Part shown: positions 25,322 through 34,202 of the stretch, piece after piece
Layout: every line of letters begins with the position of its first letter
Numbering within the stretch: position 1 is the first letter of the stretch
From: an uncultured Prevotellaceae bacterium
GTDB lineage: Bacteria; Bacteroidota; Bacteroidia; Bacteroidales; Bacteroidaceae
Direction: 5' to 3'
DNA length: 64,000 nucleotides
NCBI GenBank assembly: GCA_900316645.1
Contig: ONDP01000019.1
Location: 1 to 64,000 of the forward strand
Notes under the pieces: model-generated
What the model saw: only the letters and a program-made list of their open reading frames with translations
Told to the model about the DNA's origin: nothing
Databases searched by the model: none
Position numbers and translations under genes: made by a program

Positions 25322-26956
25322 ATGAAACAAACAATTATCCTCGGCAACATCATTACAGTTGATGAAAAAAGACCTTTTGCCAAGGCAGCAGTGGTAAAAA
25401 ACGGTGTGTTCTCATACATCGGCAGTGTTGAAGAAGCTAAAAAACTCGCAGGCGCCGATGCCAAGGTGCTGGATTATGGTGACAACTACATCTACCCCGG
25501 ATTCATCGAGTCGCACTGTCATGGCAGTTTTGCCGGAGAACGTGCTATCGGACAGGCAAATCTGATGCAGGCAGGCTTGACCAATTATCCCAAATATCGT
25601 GAGATTATTAAGGAGTTTATTGCGAAGAATCCACAGCGTGACTTCTACGTGGCTGCTGGTTGGGTGGAAAATGATGAATACGTCGATAAGTCATTTCTTG
25701 ACGAGATCTGTTCCGATAAGCCCCTCTTTATGCAGACTGGCGGCGGACACTCTATGCTTCTCAATACAAAGGCGCTGGAATGGGCAGGAGTTGATGCTGA
25801 GTATGCCAAGAAATGGGGTTATGACTTGGTTCATGTAGATAAGAATGGTGAACCTGACGGCTATCTCTGCGAAGGTCCTTTGTTTGAAATCGTACCGAAG
25901 TTGCCTACTACGGTGAGAGACATCAAGGAGTATCTGCTTGCTTGGCAGGAGTTTGCCTTCAGCAGAGGCTATACAGCCGTTGGTGATGCTGGTGCGGAAG
26001 TTATACATCGCGCTGCTCCCCAGGCATACTATGAACTTCAGGAAGAAGGCAAGCTGAAGCTGCGCACCTATGCATGGATGTATGTGGCTGATAATTCCGA
26101 CGCAAAGACTGAGATTGCCCGCATCGCTGCTCAGCGTGCAGAGATGAGTGGTGAGTATTTCCACATCGTCGGCGCCAAGGCGTTCCTCGACGGTGTGACC
26201 GAGGCTCATACAGGTTGGCAGAACCAAGATTACCTTGACACACCAGGCTATCACGGTGCAGAGCGCTACAACGACCACGACAAGATGGTACAGCTGATTG
26301 CGGAGGCCGACAAGGAAGGCATGTCCGTACACGTTCACTCAGAGGGTGGCGGTGCCACACACTATATGTTGGGATGTATCGAGGATGCTGAAAAGATTAC
26401 CGGCAATAAAGACCAGCGCAACGTTTTGGCTCACCTGCACTTCGTGACCGACGAAGATGTCCGTCGCATGGCAGAAACTGGTTCTATAGCAGCAGTTCCA
26501 CCACTGTGGACACCAGCCGTTCCGGGCCTTTATGACCAGGAAGTATTATATATGGGTAAGGAGTTGGCAGATCAGGCTTATCCTATCAAGTCATTCTATG
26601 ATGCCGGCGCCAACGTGGTATTCCACTCCGACTATCCTGTGTCTCCTATGATGGACATCAAGTACAGCATATATACGGCAGAGAAGCGTGATGTTCCAGC
26701 AGGATTCATGGGAGTTGAAGGCATCAAGGCCCGTAATCTCAAGGAGGCTATCACCCGCGAGCAGTCGCTGCGTGCCATGACCATCAACGTAGCCCGTCAG
26801 TTCCATCAGGAGCATCGTCTGGGTTCTATCGAGGTCGATAAGATTGCCAATATGACAGTATTCGACTGTGATTTCCTGCACGCCGACATCGAGAATGTAG
26901 CTCAGGCCAATATCATCGCCACCATTGTTGACGGTGAAGAGGTCTTCAAAGCATAA
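25322..26956 (+). CDS. YtcJ-like amidohydrolase, cytoplasmic (AH1)
   Basis: The 544-residue metal-dependent hydrolase is of the amidohydrolase superfamily, group PF07969 (YtcJ / N-substituted formamide deformylase-like). It shows an N-terminal beta-sandwich, the HxH metal motif in ESHCHG, 'VGAKAFLDGVTEAHTGW', the histidine-rich 'MSVHVHSEGGG', the 'VLAHLHFV' strand and 'VVFHSDYPVSP'. No signal peptide is seen, so it acts in the cytoplasm. The C-terminal end (HADIENVAQANIIATIVDG) is nearly duplicated as a gene stump at 40247-40330. Single-gene unit with its own promoter and terminator. Substrate unknown. Confidence 0.85.
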   Translation: MKQTIILGNIITVDEKRPFAKAAVVKNGVFSYIGSVEEAKKLAGADAKVLDYGDNYIYPGFIESHCHGSFAGERAIGQANLMQAGLTNYPKYREIIKEFIAKNPQRDFYVAAGWVENDEYVDKSFLDEICSDKPLFMQTGGGHSMLLNTKALEWAGVDAEYAKKWGYDLVHVDKNGEPDGYLCEGPLFEIVPKLPTTVRDIKEYLLAWQEFAFSRGYTAVGDAGAEVIHRAAPQAYYELQEEGKLKLRTYAWMYVADNSDAKTEIARIAAQRAEMSGEYFHIVGAKAFLDGVTEAHTGWQNQDYLDTPGYHGAERYNDHDKMVQLIAEADKEGMSVHVHSEGGGATHYMLGCIEDAEKITGNKDQRNVLAHLHFVTDEDVRRMAETGSIAAVPPLWTPAVPGLYDQEVLYMGKELADQAYPIKSFYDAGANVVFHSDYPVSPMMDIKYSIYTAEKRDVPAGFMGVEGIKARNLKEAITREQSLRAMTINVARQFHQEHRLGSIEVDKIANMTVFDCDFLHADIENVAQANIIATIVDGEEVFKA

Positions 26957-26967
26957 TAAGCTGACTG

Positions 26968-27004
26968 AGAGCCGGAGGAATTTTTCCCTTCGGCTCTTTT
27001 TTTA
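26968..27004 (+). terminator. Rho-independent terminator of AH1
   Basis: AGAGCCG (26968-26974) pairs with CGGCTCT (26991-26997), with a GG/CC pair inside the loop, followed by a run of T. Confidence 0.85.
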
Positions 27005-27050
27005 CTTTTTATTTTTGTCGTTTTGCTTTTGTCATTTGTAGAATATTGCT

Positions 27051-27058
27051 TACCTTTG
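27051..27058 (+). promoter_or_regulatory. -7 promoter element of PAP2 gene
   Basis: TACCTTTG matches TAnnTTTG, 55 nt before the ATG. Confidence 0.6.
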
Positions 27059-27113
27059 CACCCCAAAACGTCATCAAAGAATAATAAATGCCTAATAGAG
27101 CAACAGATTAATA

Positions 27114-27779
27114 ATGAAGAAAAGTTTTTTTGTATATGGCATAGCCTATTTTATATTGCTAATCATCACGTTAGGATTGCTGTACGCATATCCGAAACTT
27201 GAGCTTCATCTGCTATTAAATTCATATCATACACGACTTCAAGACATTTTCTTCACCTATTACTCCATGTTGGCAGAAGGACCATTATACGTTTTGGCCC
27301 TTCTCCCTCTCTTCTGGAAGAAGGTAAGGCTAACGCTGTTTTTTGCACTGTGTGAACTGTCGGGGGGTGCAATATTACAGATACTAAAACACCTTATTAG
27401 TATGCCCCGCCCTCACTCTGCGTTTGAGAAGTGCCCTGACATGGTATTGCCTTTGGTAGAGGGAGTCAACCTGCATAGCAGCAATTCGTTCCCATCAGGC
27501 CACGCCTCTACCTTCTTCGTCTTTTGCACTTGTCTTGCTATTTTTCTGGCATACCGCCATCATCTCAAAGCTGGGCAAAACAAACATAAGATTAGTATCT
27601 TCTATGATTGCTCGCTATTGCTGCTTCTGTCATTTGCCATATTGGGAGGCTATTCGCGGGTTTACCTCTCACAACATTTCCTGTCTGATGTCTGCATGGG
27701 CAGCATCATTGGCTTTGTCACTCCTTGTCTGATGTTTTACTTTGGCAAGAACAAAATTCTGAAGCTTAAGCAATCATAA
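27114..27779 (+). CDS. PAP2-family membrane phosphatase
   Basis: The 221-residue inner-membrane protein has six hydrophobic helices and the three acid-phosphatase motifs: KHLISMPRP, PSGHAS and SRVYLSQHFLSD. Members dephosphorylate lipid phosphates such as undecaprenyl pyrophosphate, phosphatidic acid or lipid A. No partner gene indicates which. It stands alone between the first amidohydrolase and the esterase operon and may be unrelated to them. Confidence 0.9.
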   Translation: MKKSFFVYGIAYFILLIITLGLLYAYPKLELHLLLNSYHTRLQDIFFTYYSMLAEGPLYVLALLPLFWKKVRLTLFFALCELSGGAILQILKHLISMPRPHSAFEKCPDMVLPLVEGVNLHSSNSFPSGHASTFFVFCTCLAIFLAYRHHLKAGQNKHKISIFYDCSLLLLLSFAILGGYSRVYLSQHFLSDVCMGSIIGFVTPCLMFYFGKNKILKLKQS

Positions 27780-27874
27780 GTTTCAATGTCTTTAATTTTT
27801 TTTGCTCAAAATCGATGTCATACCACCTAAAAGGCGATATCGACATAGGCTGTTTATTTTAAATAAAAGACCTT

Positions 27875-27953
27875 AAGTCCTGTAGTCCTTGCCAAACATG
27901 AATGGTCAATCGAGTTTCAAAATATGCAATCGAGTTTCAAAATATGCAAAATC
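27875..27953 (+). promoter_or_regulatory. Conserved leader block and tandem TTTCAAAATATGCAA motif, copy B
   Basis: The 330-bp spacer 27780-28109 holds AAGTCCTGTAGTCCTTGC at 27875-27892 (17 of 18 bases as at 25141). It also holds TTTCAAAATATGCAA at 27915 and TTTCAAAATATGCAAAATC at 27935, 20 bp apart. The second copy starts 74 bp before the -7 box at 28009, 11 bp more than in the other two loci, so on the same helix face. Confidence 0.6.
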
Positions 27954-28008
27954 TGCAATTTGGAGCTGAAAATTGCAGTTGTTTTTCTTTTTTTTGAGAG
28001 AAAATGAC

Positions 28009-28016
28009 TAACTTTG
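28009..28016 (+). promoter_or_regulatory. -7 promoter element of first esterase operon
   Basis: TAACTTTG matches TAnnTTTG, 93 nt before the esterase ATG. Confidence 0.55.
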
Positions 28017-28109
28017 CCTTAGAATATATTTAACCTAAAATAATTGTAAACATGCGAATAATGAAAAAGTAAGTGTTTGCCTCCGCCAATTCAAATAATA
28101 ATACTAACA

Positions 28110-29813
28110 ATGAAACAGACAAAACTATGGATACTTGCCGCCATCCTGCTTTGCGGCACAGTGACTTTCATGACGGCCTGTAAAGGTGGTGCAAAACAAG
28201 CTGAGGGCGAAAAGAGCGACTCCACCGCAGTAACCGACGTGGACAAGATTAAAGAGCGAATGTATGCGCTGTATGGCGAGAACAAGAAGATTACCGACGA
28301 CAATTACGACAAGTCGCTGGCAGTGAAGTGCATCAACGGCACCTTTGTGGGTAGGAAGACAGAGAACGTTATTGCCTATAAGGGTATTCCGTTTGTCGGC
28401 AAGCAGCCCGTTGGGGAACTACGCTGGAAAGCACCGGTAGACATTGTGCCCGATGACGGTGTCTATGAGGCGTATTACAATGGGAAGAGTCCCTGCCAGG
28501 TTGATGACGAATGGCAAAGGGCTGCCCTTTATGCCAGGGGTGAGGACTGCTTGCGTCTGAATGTATGGAAGGCAGACGACGGGGCCGTGAACAAACCTGT
28601 CATGGTCTGGATTCACGGTGGTGCTTTTGAGATTGGCGGTACGGTGGAACCTCGCGAAGAAGGAACCAATTTCGTAGAAGAGAATCCTGATGTCATACTG
28701 GTAAGCGTCGAATACAGATTGAACGTCTTCGGTTTCCTGCACCTCTCTCACCTTCCAGACGGCGCCGACTATCCCGATGCCCAGAACCTGGGCCTTATGG
28801 ACCAGATGATGGCCCTGAAGTGGGTACACAATAACATTGCGGCATTTGGTGGAGACCCTGCCAACGTGACCATCTTCGGCGAGTCGGCTGGCGGAGGGAG
28901 CGTATCCCTGCTTCCGCTGATAGAGGGTTCTCACCAATACTTCCGACGGGTTATCGCACAGAGCGGATCCGTTTGTTTTACAAGGTCGGAAGCGGAGGCT
29001 ATCGCCTGTACGGATGAATTGATGCGCCGTTTGGGTTGCAACACCGTTGCCGACCTTCAGAAAGTCGATGTCCAGCAATTGCTGGATGCTGCTGACGGCT
29101 TATTAAGCTTGAAGATATTCCCTGAAAGAGATGGTAAATACCTGCCCTTAGACCCTTATGAGGCCTATGCTAACGGGGCAGCAAAAGATATTGACTTCAT
29201 GCAGGGTTGCACCAAGGACGAACTGAACTATTTCATGTTCTCTGAAGGAGCAGATGACTTCGTGGATTTCTTCGGCAAACGCCTGAAAAAGAATATCGTC
29301 AAGTTGACGGAGGAAGACAAGGGGGTTATAGAGAGTTTCCTTAAGAACATCAAGGGAGAGCCCTACGACCCGCTATGCCGCCTTTACGATCAGCTCTGGT
29401 TTATTGCACCTCTGTTCCGGCAGACGGAGAATCACGTCATGGCCGGTGGTAAGACCTACAACTACTACTTCACGGTGGAATCCTCGATTCCAAAGATGAA
29501 AAGCGGACATTCCACAGAGCTTTCGGCAGAGTTCAAGCATCCGGAGGTGACCTACGTGACGGGCAGGGCATTCGATGAGACCTTCTCGTGCACCATGCGC
29601 CGCATGTGGGTTCAGTTTGCCAAGACAGGCAATCCGTCACTCAGCGCTTCCGAGTCGCCCGACGGGAAAGTCAAGGTGTGGCCTTTGTATAACCTCTCAG
29701 ACAAGGAGGTGATGGTACTCGACGAATTCGATATCCATCCGCAGAAGGAGTCCATGCTGAAGATTGTTGACTGGGAGATAATTTATCCGCTGACAAAATA
29801 TTATGTGCTATAA
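28110..29813 (+). CDS. Type-B carboxylesterase lipoprotein (CE1)
   Basis: The 567-residue alpha/beta hydrolase is of the cholinesterase/para-nitrobenzyl-esterase family. It has a lipoprotein signal (lipobox MTAC, Cys24), the oxyanion strand 'VMVWIHGGAF', nucleophile Ser259 in FGESAGGGS and the catalytic-His region 'SGHSTELSAEF'. It cleaves carboxylic esters; the true substrate is unknown. ATG 28110 gives the signal peptide, while an in-frame TTG upstream adds no useful sequence. First gene of a tight operon (gaps 12, -4, 15 and 22 nt) with a second esterase, an amidohydrolase, a DUF3667 protein and another hydrolase. Confidence 0.88.
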   Translation: MKQTKLWILAAILLCGTVTFMTACKGGAKQAEGEKSDSTAVTDVDKIKERMYALYGENKKITDDNYDKSLAVKCINGTFVGRKTENVIAYKGIPFVGKQPVGELRWKAPVDIVPDDGVYEAYYNGKSPCQVDDEWQRAALYARGEDCLRLNVWKADDGAVNKPVMVWIHGGAFEIGGTVEPREEGTNFVEENPDVILVSVEYRLNVFGFLHLSHLPDGADYPDAQNLGLMDQMMALKWVHNNIAAFGGDPANVTIFGESAGGGSVSLLPLIEGSHQYFRRVIAQSGSVCFTRSEAEAIACTDELMRRLGCNTVADLQKVDVQQLLDAADGLLSLKIFPERDGKYLPLDPYEAYANGAAKDIDFMQGCTKDELNYFMFSEGADDFVDFFGKRLKKNIVKLTEEDKGVIESFLKNIKGEPYDPLCRLYDQLWFIAPLFRQTENHVMAGGKTYNYYFTVESSIPKMKSGHSTELSAEFKHPEVTYVTGRAFDETFSCTMRRMWVQFAKTGNPSLSASESPDGKVKVWPLYNLSDKEVMVLDEFDIHPQKESMLKIVDWEIIYPLTKYYVL

Positions 29814-29825
29814 AAAGATACCATT

Positions 29826-31481
29826 ATGAGACTGTTTAAGAAATGGGTGATGACCGCCGCCCTCGTTTGCGGTGCATGCGTATTCACATCGTGTACGAAC
29901 AAAGCGAAGCAACCGTCGCTGAAGGAAGAACTGAGAGCCCTGTACGGCGAGAACAAGAAGATCACCGACGGCAATTACGACCGCTCGCTGGCCGTAAAGT
30001 GTATCAACGGCACCTTCGTAGGCCGCAAGACCAACAATGTCATTGCCTTCAAGGGTATTCCCTTCGTAGGTGAGCAGCCTGTCGGCGAACATCGTTGGAA
30101 AGCACCTGTGGCGTATACCGCCGACAACGGTGTGTACGAGGCTTATTACAATGCCAAGAGTGCCTGCCAGCCTGATGACCCTTACGAACCTGGATCCGTC
30201 TACTATAAGGGTGAAGACTGTCTGTATCTGAACGTATGGAAGGCAGATAAGGCGGTAGGGAAGAAACCGGTCATGGTATGGATTCACGGCGGAGCCTTTA
30301 CGTTGGGCGGAACCATCGACCCTATGCATGAGTGCCACAATTTCGTCGAAGAGAATCCCGACGTCATCGTTGTAACCGTTGCTTACAGGCTTGGCATTTT
30401 TGGCTTCTTCCATCTGTCCCACTTGCCTGACGGCAAGGACTATCCTGATGCGCAGAATCTGGGACTCTTGGATCAGTTGATGGCATTGAAATGGGTACAT
30501 GAGAATATTGCAGCCTTCGGCGGCGACCCCGACAACGTGACCATCTTCGGCCACTCTGCCGGTTCGACCAGCGTAACCCTGCTTCCACTGATGAAAGATG
30601 CACAAAAATATTTTAAGCGCGTCATCGCCCAAAGCGGTGCCCCCTCATTAACGAGGTCTGCAGAACAGGCTATCACCTGCACGGATGAAGTAATGAAAGT
30701 CCTCGGCTGCAAGACGGTTGCCGACTTGCAGAAGGTGGATGTCGATAAGATTGTGGATGCCACCCAAGTACTCGCTTTGCATATATGGGCGGAAAGGGAT
30801 GGCAGAAACCTGCCCCTCGATCCGTATGATGCTTATGCCCGTGGTGCTGCAAAGGATATAGACTTCATGCAGGGCTGCACGAAGGACGAATGGGGGTATT
30901 TCATCTACTGCATGGGAGATGCAGGGCCTGCATTTGAGGCAGAACGCTATGCAAATAAGTTGGCTCAGATGACTGACGAGGAGAGGGCTTCGGCTGAGAG
31001 TTACTGTAAGAGACTACCGGCTACCCCTGAATATTCAGCCATCGCTCGTTTTTTCGACCAGTTTGTGTTTATTGCGCCGCTTTTCAGGATGTCAGAGGCA
31101 CTGACTGCTGCTGGCGGCAAGTCATACACCTATTTCTTTAGAGTCGAATCTGCTATACCCCTCATTCGAAGCGGACATGCGGTAGAACTTAACACTGTGT
31201 TTAACCATCCTGAATTAAAAGATGCTACTGGCAGGGCTTTCGATGAAACCTTCTCACGGACCATGCGCCGTATGTGGGTGCAGTTTGCCAAGACAGGCAA
31301 TCCGTCGCTCACAGCCGAAGAGTCTCCTGACGGCAAGGCCAAGGTGTGGCCGCTCTATGACACGAAGAACAAGGAAGTGATGGTCTTCGACGAATTCAAC
31401 ATCCATACAGAGAAAGAGTCCGATTTGAAGATTGTTGAATGGAATTTGCTTAACACCCTAACTAATTATTATTGTATATGA
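29826..31481 (+). CDS. Type-B carboxylesterase lipoprotein (CE2)
   Basis: A paralogue of the preceding esterase: 551 residues, lipobox FTSC (Cys23), oxyanion strand VMVWIHGGAF, nucleophile Ser244 in FGHSAGSTS (His instead of the usual Glu before Ser) and 'RSGHAVELNTVF' around the catalytic His. N-terminal 'LAVKCINGTFVGRKT' is shared with the other three esterases. It should act in the periplasm or on the surface. The stop codon overlaps the next gene's ATG (ATGA). Confidence 0.88.
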   Translation: MRLFKKWVMTAALVCGACVFTSCTNKAKQPSLKEELRALYGENKKITDGNYDRSLAVKCINGTFVGRKTNNVIAFKGIPFVGEQPVGEHRWKAPVAYTADNGVYEAYYNAKSACQPDDPYEPGSVYYKGEDCLYLNVWKADKAVGKKPVMVWIHGGAFTLGGTIDPMHECHNFVEENPDVIVVTVAYRLGIFGFFHLSHLPDGKDYPDAQNLGLLDQLMALKWVHENIAAFGGDPDNVTIFGHSAGSTSVTLLPLMKDAQKYFKRVIAQSGAPSLTRSAEQAITCTDEVMKVLGCKTVADLQKVDVDKIVDATQVLALHIWAERDGRNLPLDPYDAYARGAAKDIDFMQGCTKDEWGYFIYCMGDAGPAFEAERYANKLAQMTDEERASAESYCKRLPATPEYSAIARFFDQFVFIAPLFRMSEALTAAGGKSYTYFFRVESAIPLIRSGHAVELNTVFNHPELKDATGRAFDETFSRTMRRMWVQFAKTGNPSLTAEESPDGKAKVWPLYDTKNKEVMVFDEFNIHTEKESDLKIVEWNLLNTLTNYYCI

Positions 31482-33241
31482 TATTGACGAAGAAGAAGGC
31501 GCTATCGCTCTTCGCAGTGATAAGCGTCGTGATTGGAATGGGCATGCTTTCTGGCTTTTCAAGTTCAGACAGTCTAAGTAGTACCCCCACTTCTGAGAAG
31601 GCCGACCTAGTGGTCTATGGCAAGATATTCACTTCTGAAGGCAATCAGATTGTGGAAGCCTTTGCCGTAAAGGATGGCAAGTACGTCTATGTAGGCGACA
31701 AGGCAGGTGCCGAAGCCTTTGTGGAAGAGGGCAAGACGGAAGTGATAGATTACTCTGGCAAGGGCCTCGTGATGCCGAGCTGCGGTAATGGTCACGCTCA
31801 TTACTCGATGGCGTATGCCATCAATACCGTAGGGACAGTCCTGGAAATGACGGACCATGTGGACAAGTTTTTCAACGAAATCGTACCCGCTGCTGTCAAG
31901 AAAGCCAAGGAGACTGGGGCAACGATTGTCTACGGCCATGGCTGGGATCAGATGATATACCCGAAGGACTTGAACTACCGCAAGAAACTGGATGCTATCT
32001 GCAGCGACATCCCCATCTTCTTTTCCGACGAAGAAGGACACAAGGGGCTGGCAAATACCATCCTACTGGTCAAGGCAGGTATTATGAAAGCCGACGGCAC
32101 ACCACTGAAGACAGACATACGAGGCGGCGAGGTTGTGCTGGATGCTCACGGCATACCTACCGGTTATCTCAAAGAACAGGCCGGCACCTATGTACGCTCC
32201 TTTATAGACAACGAGAAACTCTTTTCCGTTGACATAGCCAAACAAAACATGGCCAGCATTCAGGAACAGCTGCTGAAAGAGGGCTATACCATGTATCTCG
32301 ACGGTTGGGCCAACTATTTTTTCAACGAGAATTTCTATAAGGCCGCCCATGAGATGGACCAGGCCGGCAACATGCACTTCGTCCTCGGCACAGCCTACGA
32401 AATAGAGAGTTGGATGGATGTAGATGCTGTACTGGCCAAAGCCGCCGACTGCAAGAAATACGCTTCTACGCGTGTAAAACCAAACTGGATCAAGCTGTTC
32501 ATGGACGGCACGGTGGAAAGCGGCACAGGATTTGTGGATCCGCTCTATCCTGACGGTCACCAGGGTATTTCCAACTGGTCGGAAGACGAACTGACCGGCA
32601 TGACGCGCAAGGCCAACGCCAAGGGCATCACCATGCACGTACACGTGATGGGTAACAAAGGCGTCACTCGCATTGTCAACGCCTTCGTCAACGGTGGAAA
32701 GGACGAGATGCGCAACACGTTGGTACACGTGTATAAAGCCGATGCGGCGGATTTTCAACGTATGGCTGACCACCATATCTATGTCACCTCAGGCATGCTC
32801 TGGCATCATGTCACCGATGAGGCACAGACGCTGTATATGCGCGACCACCCTGAAGGCATGAAGGACAAGGGCTACCCGATGAAGTCATTCTTCGACTATG
32901 GCATCAACGTATCTTCACATACTGACTACCCCGCCGTGAGCGCTTCTCCCGACGACCCGTTCGGCGTCATGGAGATCACCCAGACAGGTGACTATCACGC
33001 CGAGGTGGGCAAGCCCTGGTGGACGGAAGAATGTATCACCCGCGAGCAGGCCCTCTACGCCCTGACCCTCGGTGTGGCCAAGCAGATGTTCCTGGAGAAC
33101 GAGCGTGGCAGCATCAAGGCTGGCAAGTATGCCGACTTTCTCCTTGTCAACAAGGACGTGCTGACCTGCCCGGTGAAAGAAATCCACGAGGCTAAGCCTG
33201 CCGCCACCTATTTCGAGGGCAAGAAGGTGTTCTCTATGTAA
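31478..33241 (+). CDS. YtcJ-like amidohydrolase, exported (AH2)
   Basis: The PF07969 amidohydrolase has an N-terminal hydrophobic signal ('ALSLFAVISVVIGMGMLSGFSS', no lipobox Cys), the HxH motif in GNGHAHYS, 'IKLFMDGTVESGTG', 'TMHVHVMGN', 'TLVHVYKA' and 'VSSHTDYPAVS'. ATG 31478 overlaps the esterase stop by 4 nt and is preferred over a TTG two codons upstream. It is the exported counterpart of the cytoplasmic AH1 and AH3. Coupling to the lipoprotein esterase implies sequential attack on one compound in the periplasm; that is inference. Confidence 0.86.
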   Translation: MILTKKKALSLFAVISVVIGMGMLSGFSSSDSLSSTPTSEKADLVVYGKIFTSEGNQIVEAFAVKDGKYVYVGDKAGAEAFVEEGKTEVIDYSGKGLVMPSCGNGHAHYSMAYAINTVGTVLEMTDHVDKFFNEIVPAAVKKAKETGATIVYGHGWDQMIYPKDLNYRKKLDAICSDIPIFFSDEEGHKGLANTILLVKAGIMKADGTPLKTDIRGGEVVLDAHGIPTGYLKEQAGTYVRSFIDNEKLFSVDIAKQNMASIQEQLLKEGYTMYLDGWANYFFNENFYKAAHEMDQAGNMHFVLGTAYEIESWMDVDAVLAKAADCKKYASTRVKPNWIKLFMDGTVESGTGFVDPLYPDGHQGISNWSEDELTGMTRKANAKGITMHVHVMGNKGVTRIVNAFVNGGKDEMRNTLVHVYKADAADFQRMADHHIYVTSGMLWHHVTDEAQTLYMRDHPEGMKDKGYPMKSFFDYGINVSSHTDYPAVSASPDDPFGVMEITQTGDYHAEVGKPWWTEECITREQALYALTLGVAKQMFLENERGSIKAGKYADFLLVNKDVLTCPVKEIHEAKPAATYFEGKKVFSM

Positions 33242-33256
33242 TAATACTAAACTAAA

Positions 33257-34180
33257 ATGAAGAAGCTGAAAGATAGATATAAACGGTTTAAGCAATGGGA
33301 ACAGCAGCCTCACCAGGTGGCGCCTCTGTCGGATGATTGGCATGAGTGTGCTACTTGTGGCACACGCTATGAGGGCAACTACTGTCCCCGTTGCGGGCAG
33401 TCAGCCAAGATAGGGCGCTATTCCTTCAAGAATGCTTTCCTGCTGTATCTTGACGTTTGGGGGTTAGGCAATCGTGGCATGTTCCGTACATTGCGTGATT
33501 TGATATTGCGACCAGGCTACATGATCCGCGACTATCTCCGAGGCATGCAGATGGCCTATTTCCCTCCCTTCAAGATGTATTTCCTGCTCTTCACCCTGTC
33601 GCTGCTGGTTGATTCGGGCTTGAATATCCAGGGCGTCAACCGCTTGGACAAGACAGAGGAGGAGTCTGTGGAAAACGTGCAAAAAGAAACGGCATCTCAG
33701 GAAACGATAGACCGTTCGAAAATCAAGTCGCTGTCCCATGAGAAAAAGAAAGAATTTGCGAAGGAAGAATTGAAGCGAATCGTCGATTCCTTCTTCGAGT
33801 GGTGCGAAAACCACAGTTCGTTGGTGCTACTTGTCCTTGTGCTGCTCTTCTCTTGTCCGCTTTGGGTGCTGTTCCGTCATAGTCCTTCCTTGCCCGACAT
33901 CCGTCTTTCTGAGTGTTTCGTGGCGATGGTTTATATCAGTAACATGCTCCTTATCTATAACATTGTACCCTCATTTCTGTGTTTCAGTGATAGAGCAGAA
34001 AGTATCTACAAGGTGCTGATTCTACTATTGGTCATCATCCCCATCAAGCAGTTGTCGGGTTTCAGCTATTGGAGCACCATCTGGCGAGTCCCTATAGCAG
34101 CAGTTTTCCTTGCCGTTCTCTTACTGCTGTTTGTCACCATATCATTATCATATGTGTATGTAGTTGTTATTTATTTATAA
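33257..34180 (+). CDS. DUF3667-family zinc-ribbon membrane protein
   Basis: The 307-residue protein opens with a basic segment and a four-cysteine zinc ribbon (CATCG and CPRCGQ, about residues 32-53). It then has the DUF3667 core ('LRDLILRPGYMIRDYLRGMQMAYFPPFKMYF'), a charged, coiled-coil-like linker and about four membrane helices. The family has no assigned function. It lies 15 nt after the amidohydrolase and 22 nt before a lipoprotein hydrolase, inside the operon. Confidence 0.82.
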   Translation: MKKLKDRYKRFKQWEQQPHQVAPLSDDWHECATCGTRYEGNYCPRCGQSAKIGRYSFKNAFLLYLDVWGLGNRGMFRTLRDLILRPGYMIRDYLRGMQMAYFPPFKMYFLLFTLSLLVDSGLNIQGVNRLDKTEEESVENVQKETASQETIDRSKIKSLSHEKKKEFAKEELKRIVDSFFEWCENHSSLVLLVLVLLFSCPLWVLFRHSPSLPDIRLSECFVAMVYISNMLLIYNIVPSFLCFSDRAESIYKVLILLLVIIPIKQLSGFSYWSTIWRVPIAAVFLAVLLLLFVTISLSYVYVVVIYL

Positions 34181-34202
34181 TTCAAAATAAAATAGTATTA
34201 AT

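Noticed and set aside
28052-28072. Six-codon upstream frame (MRIMKK) before CE1
   Set aside because: Too short to judge; no attenuator-like codon run or hairpin follows, so I do not call a leader peptide.
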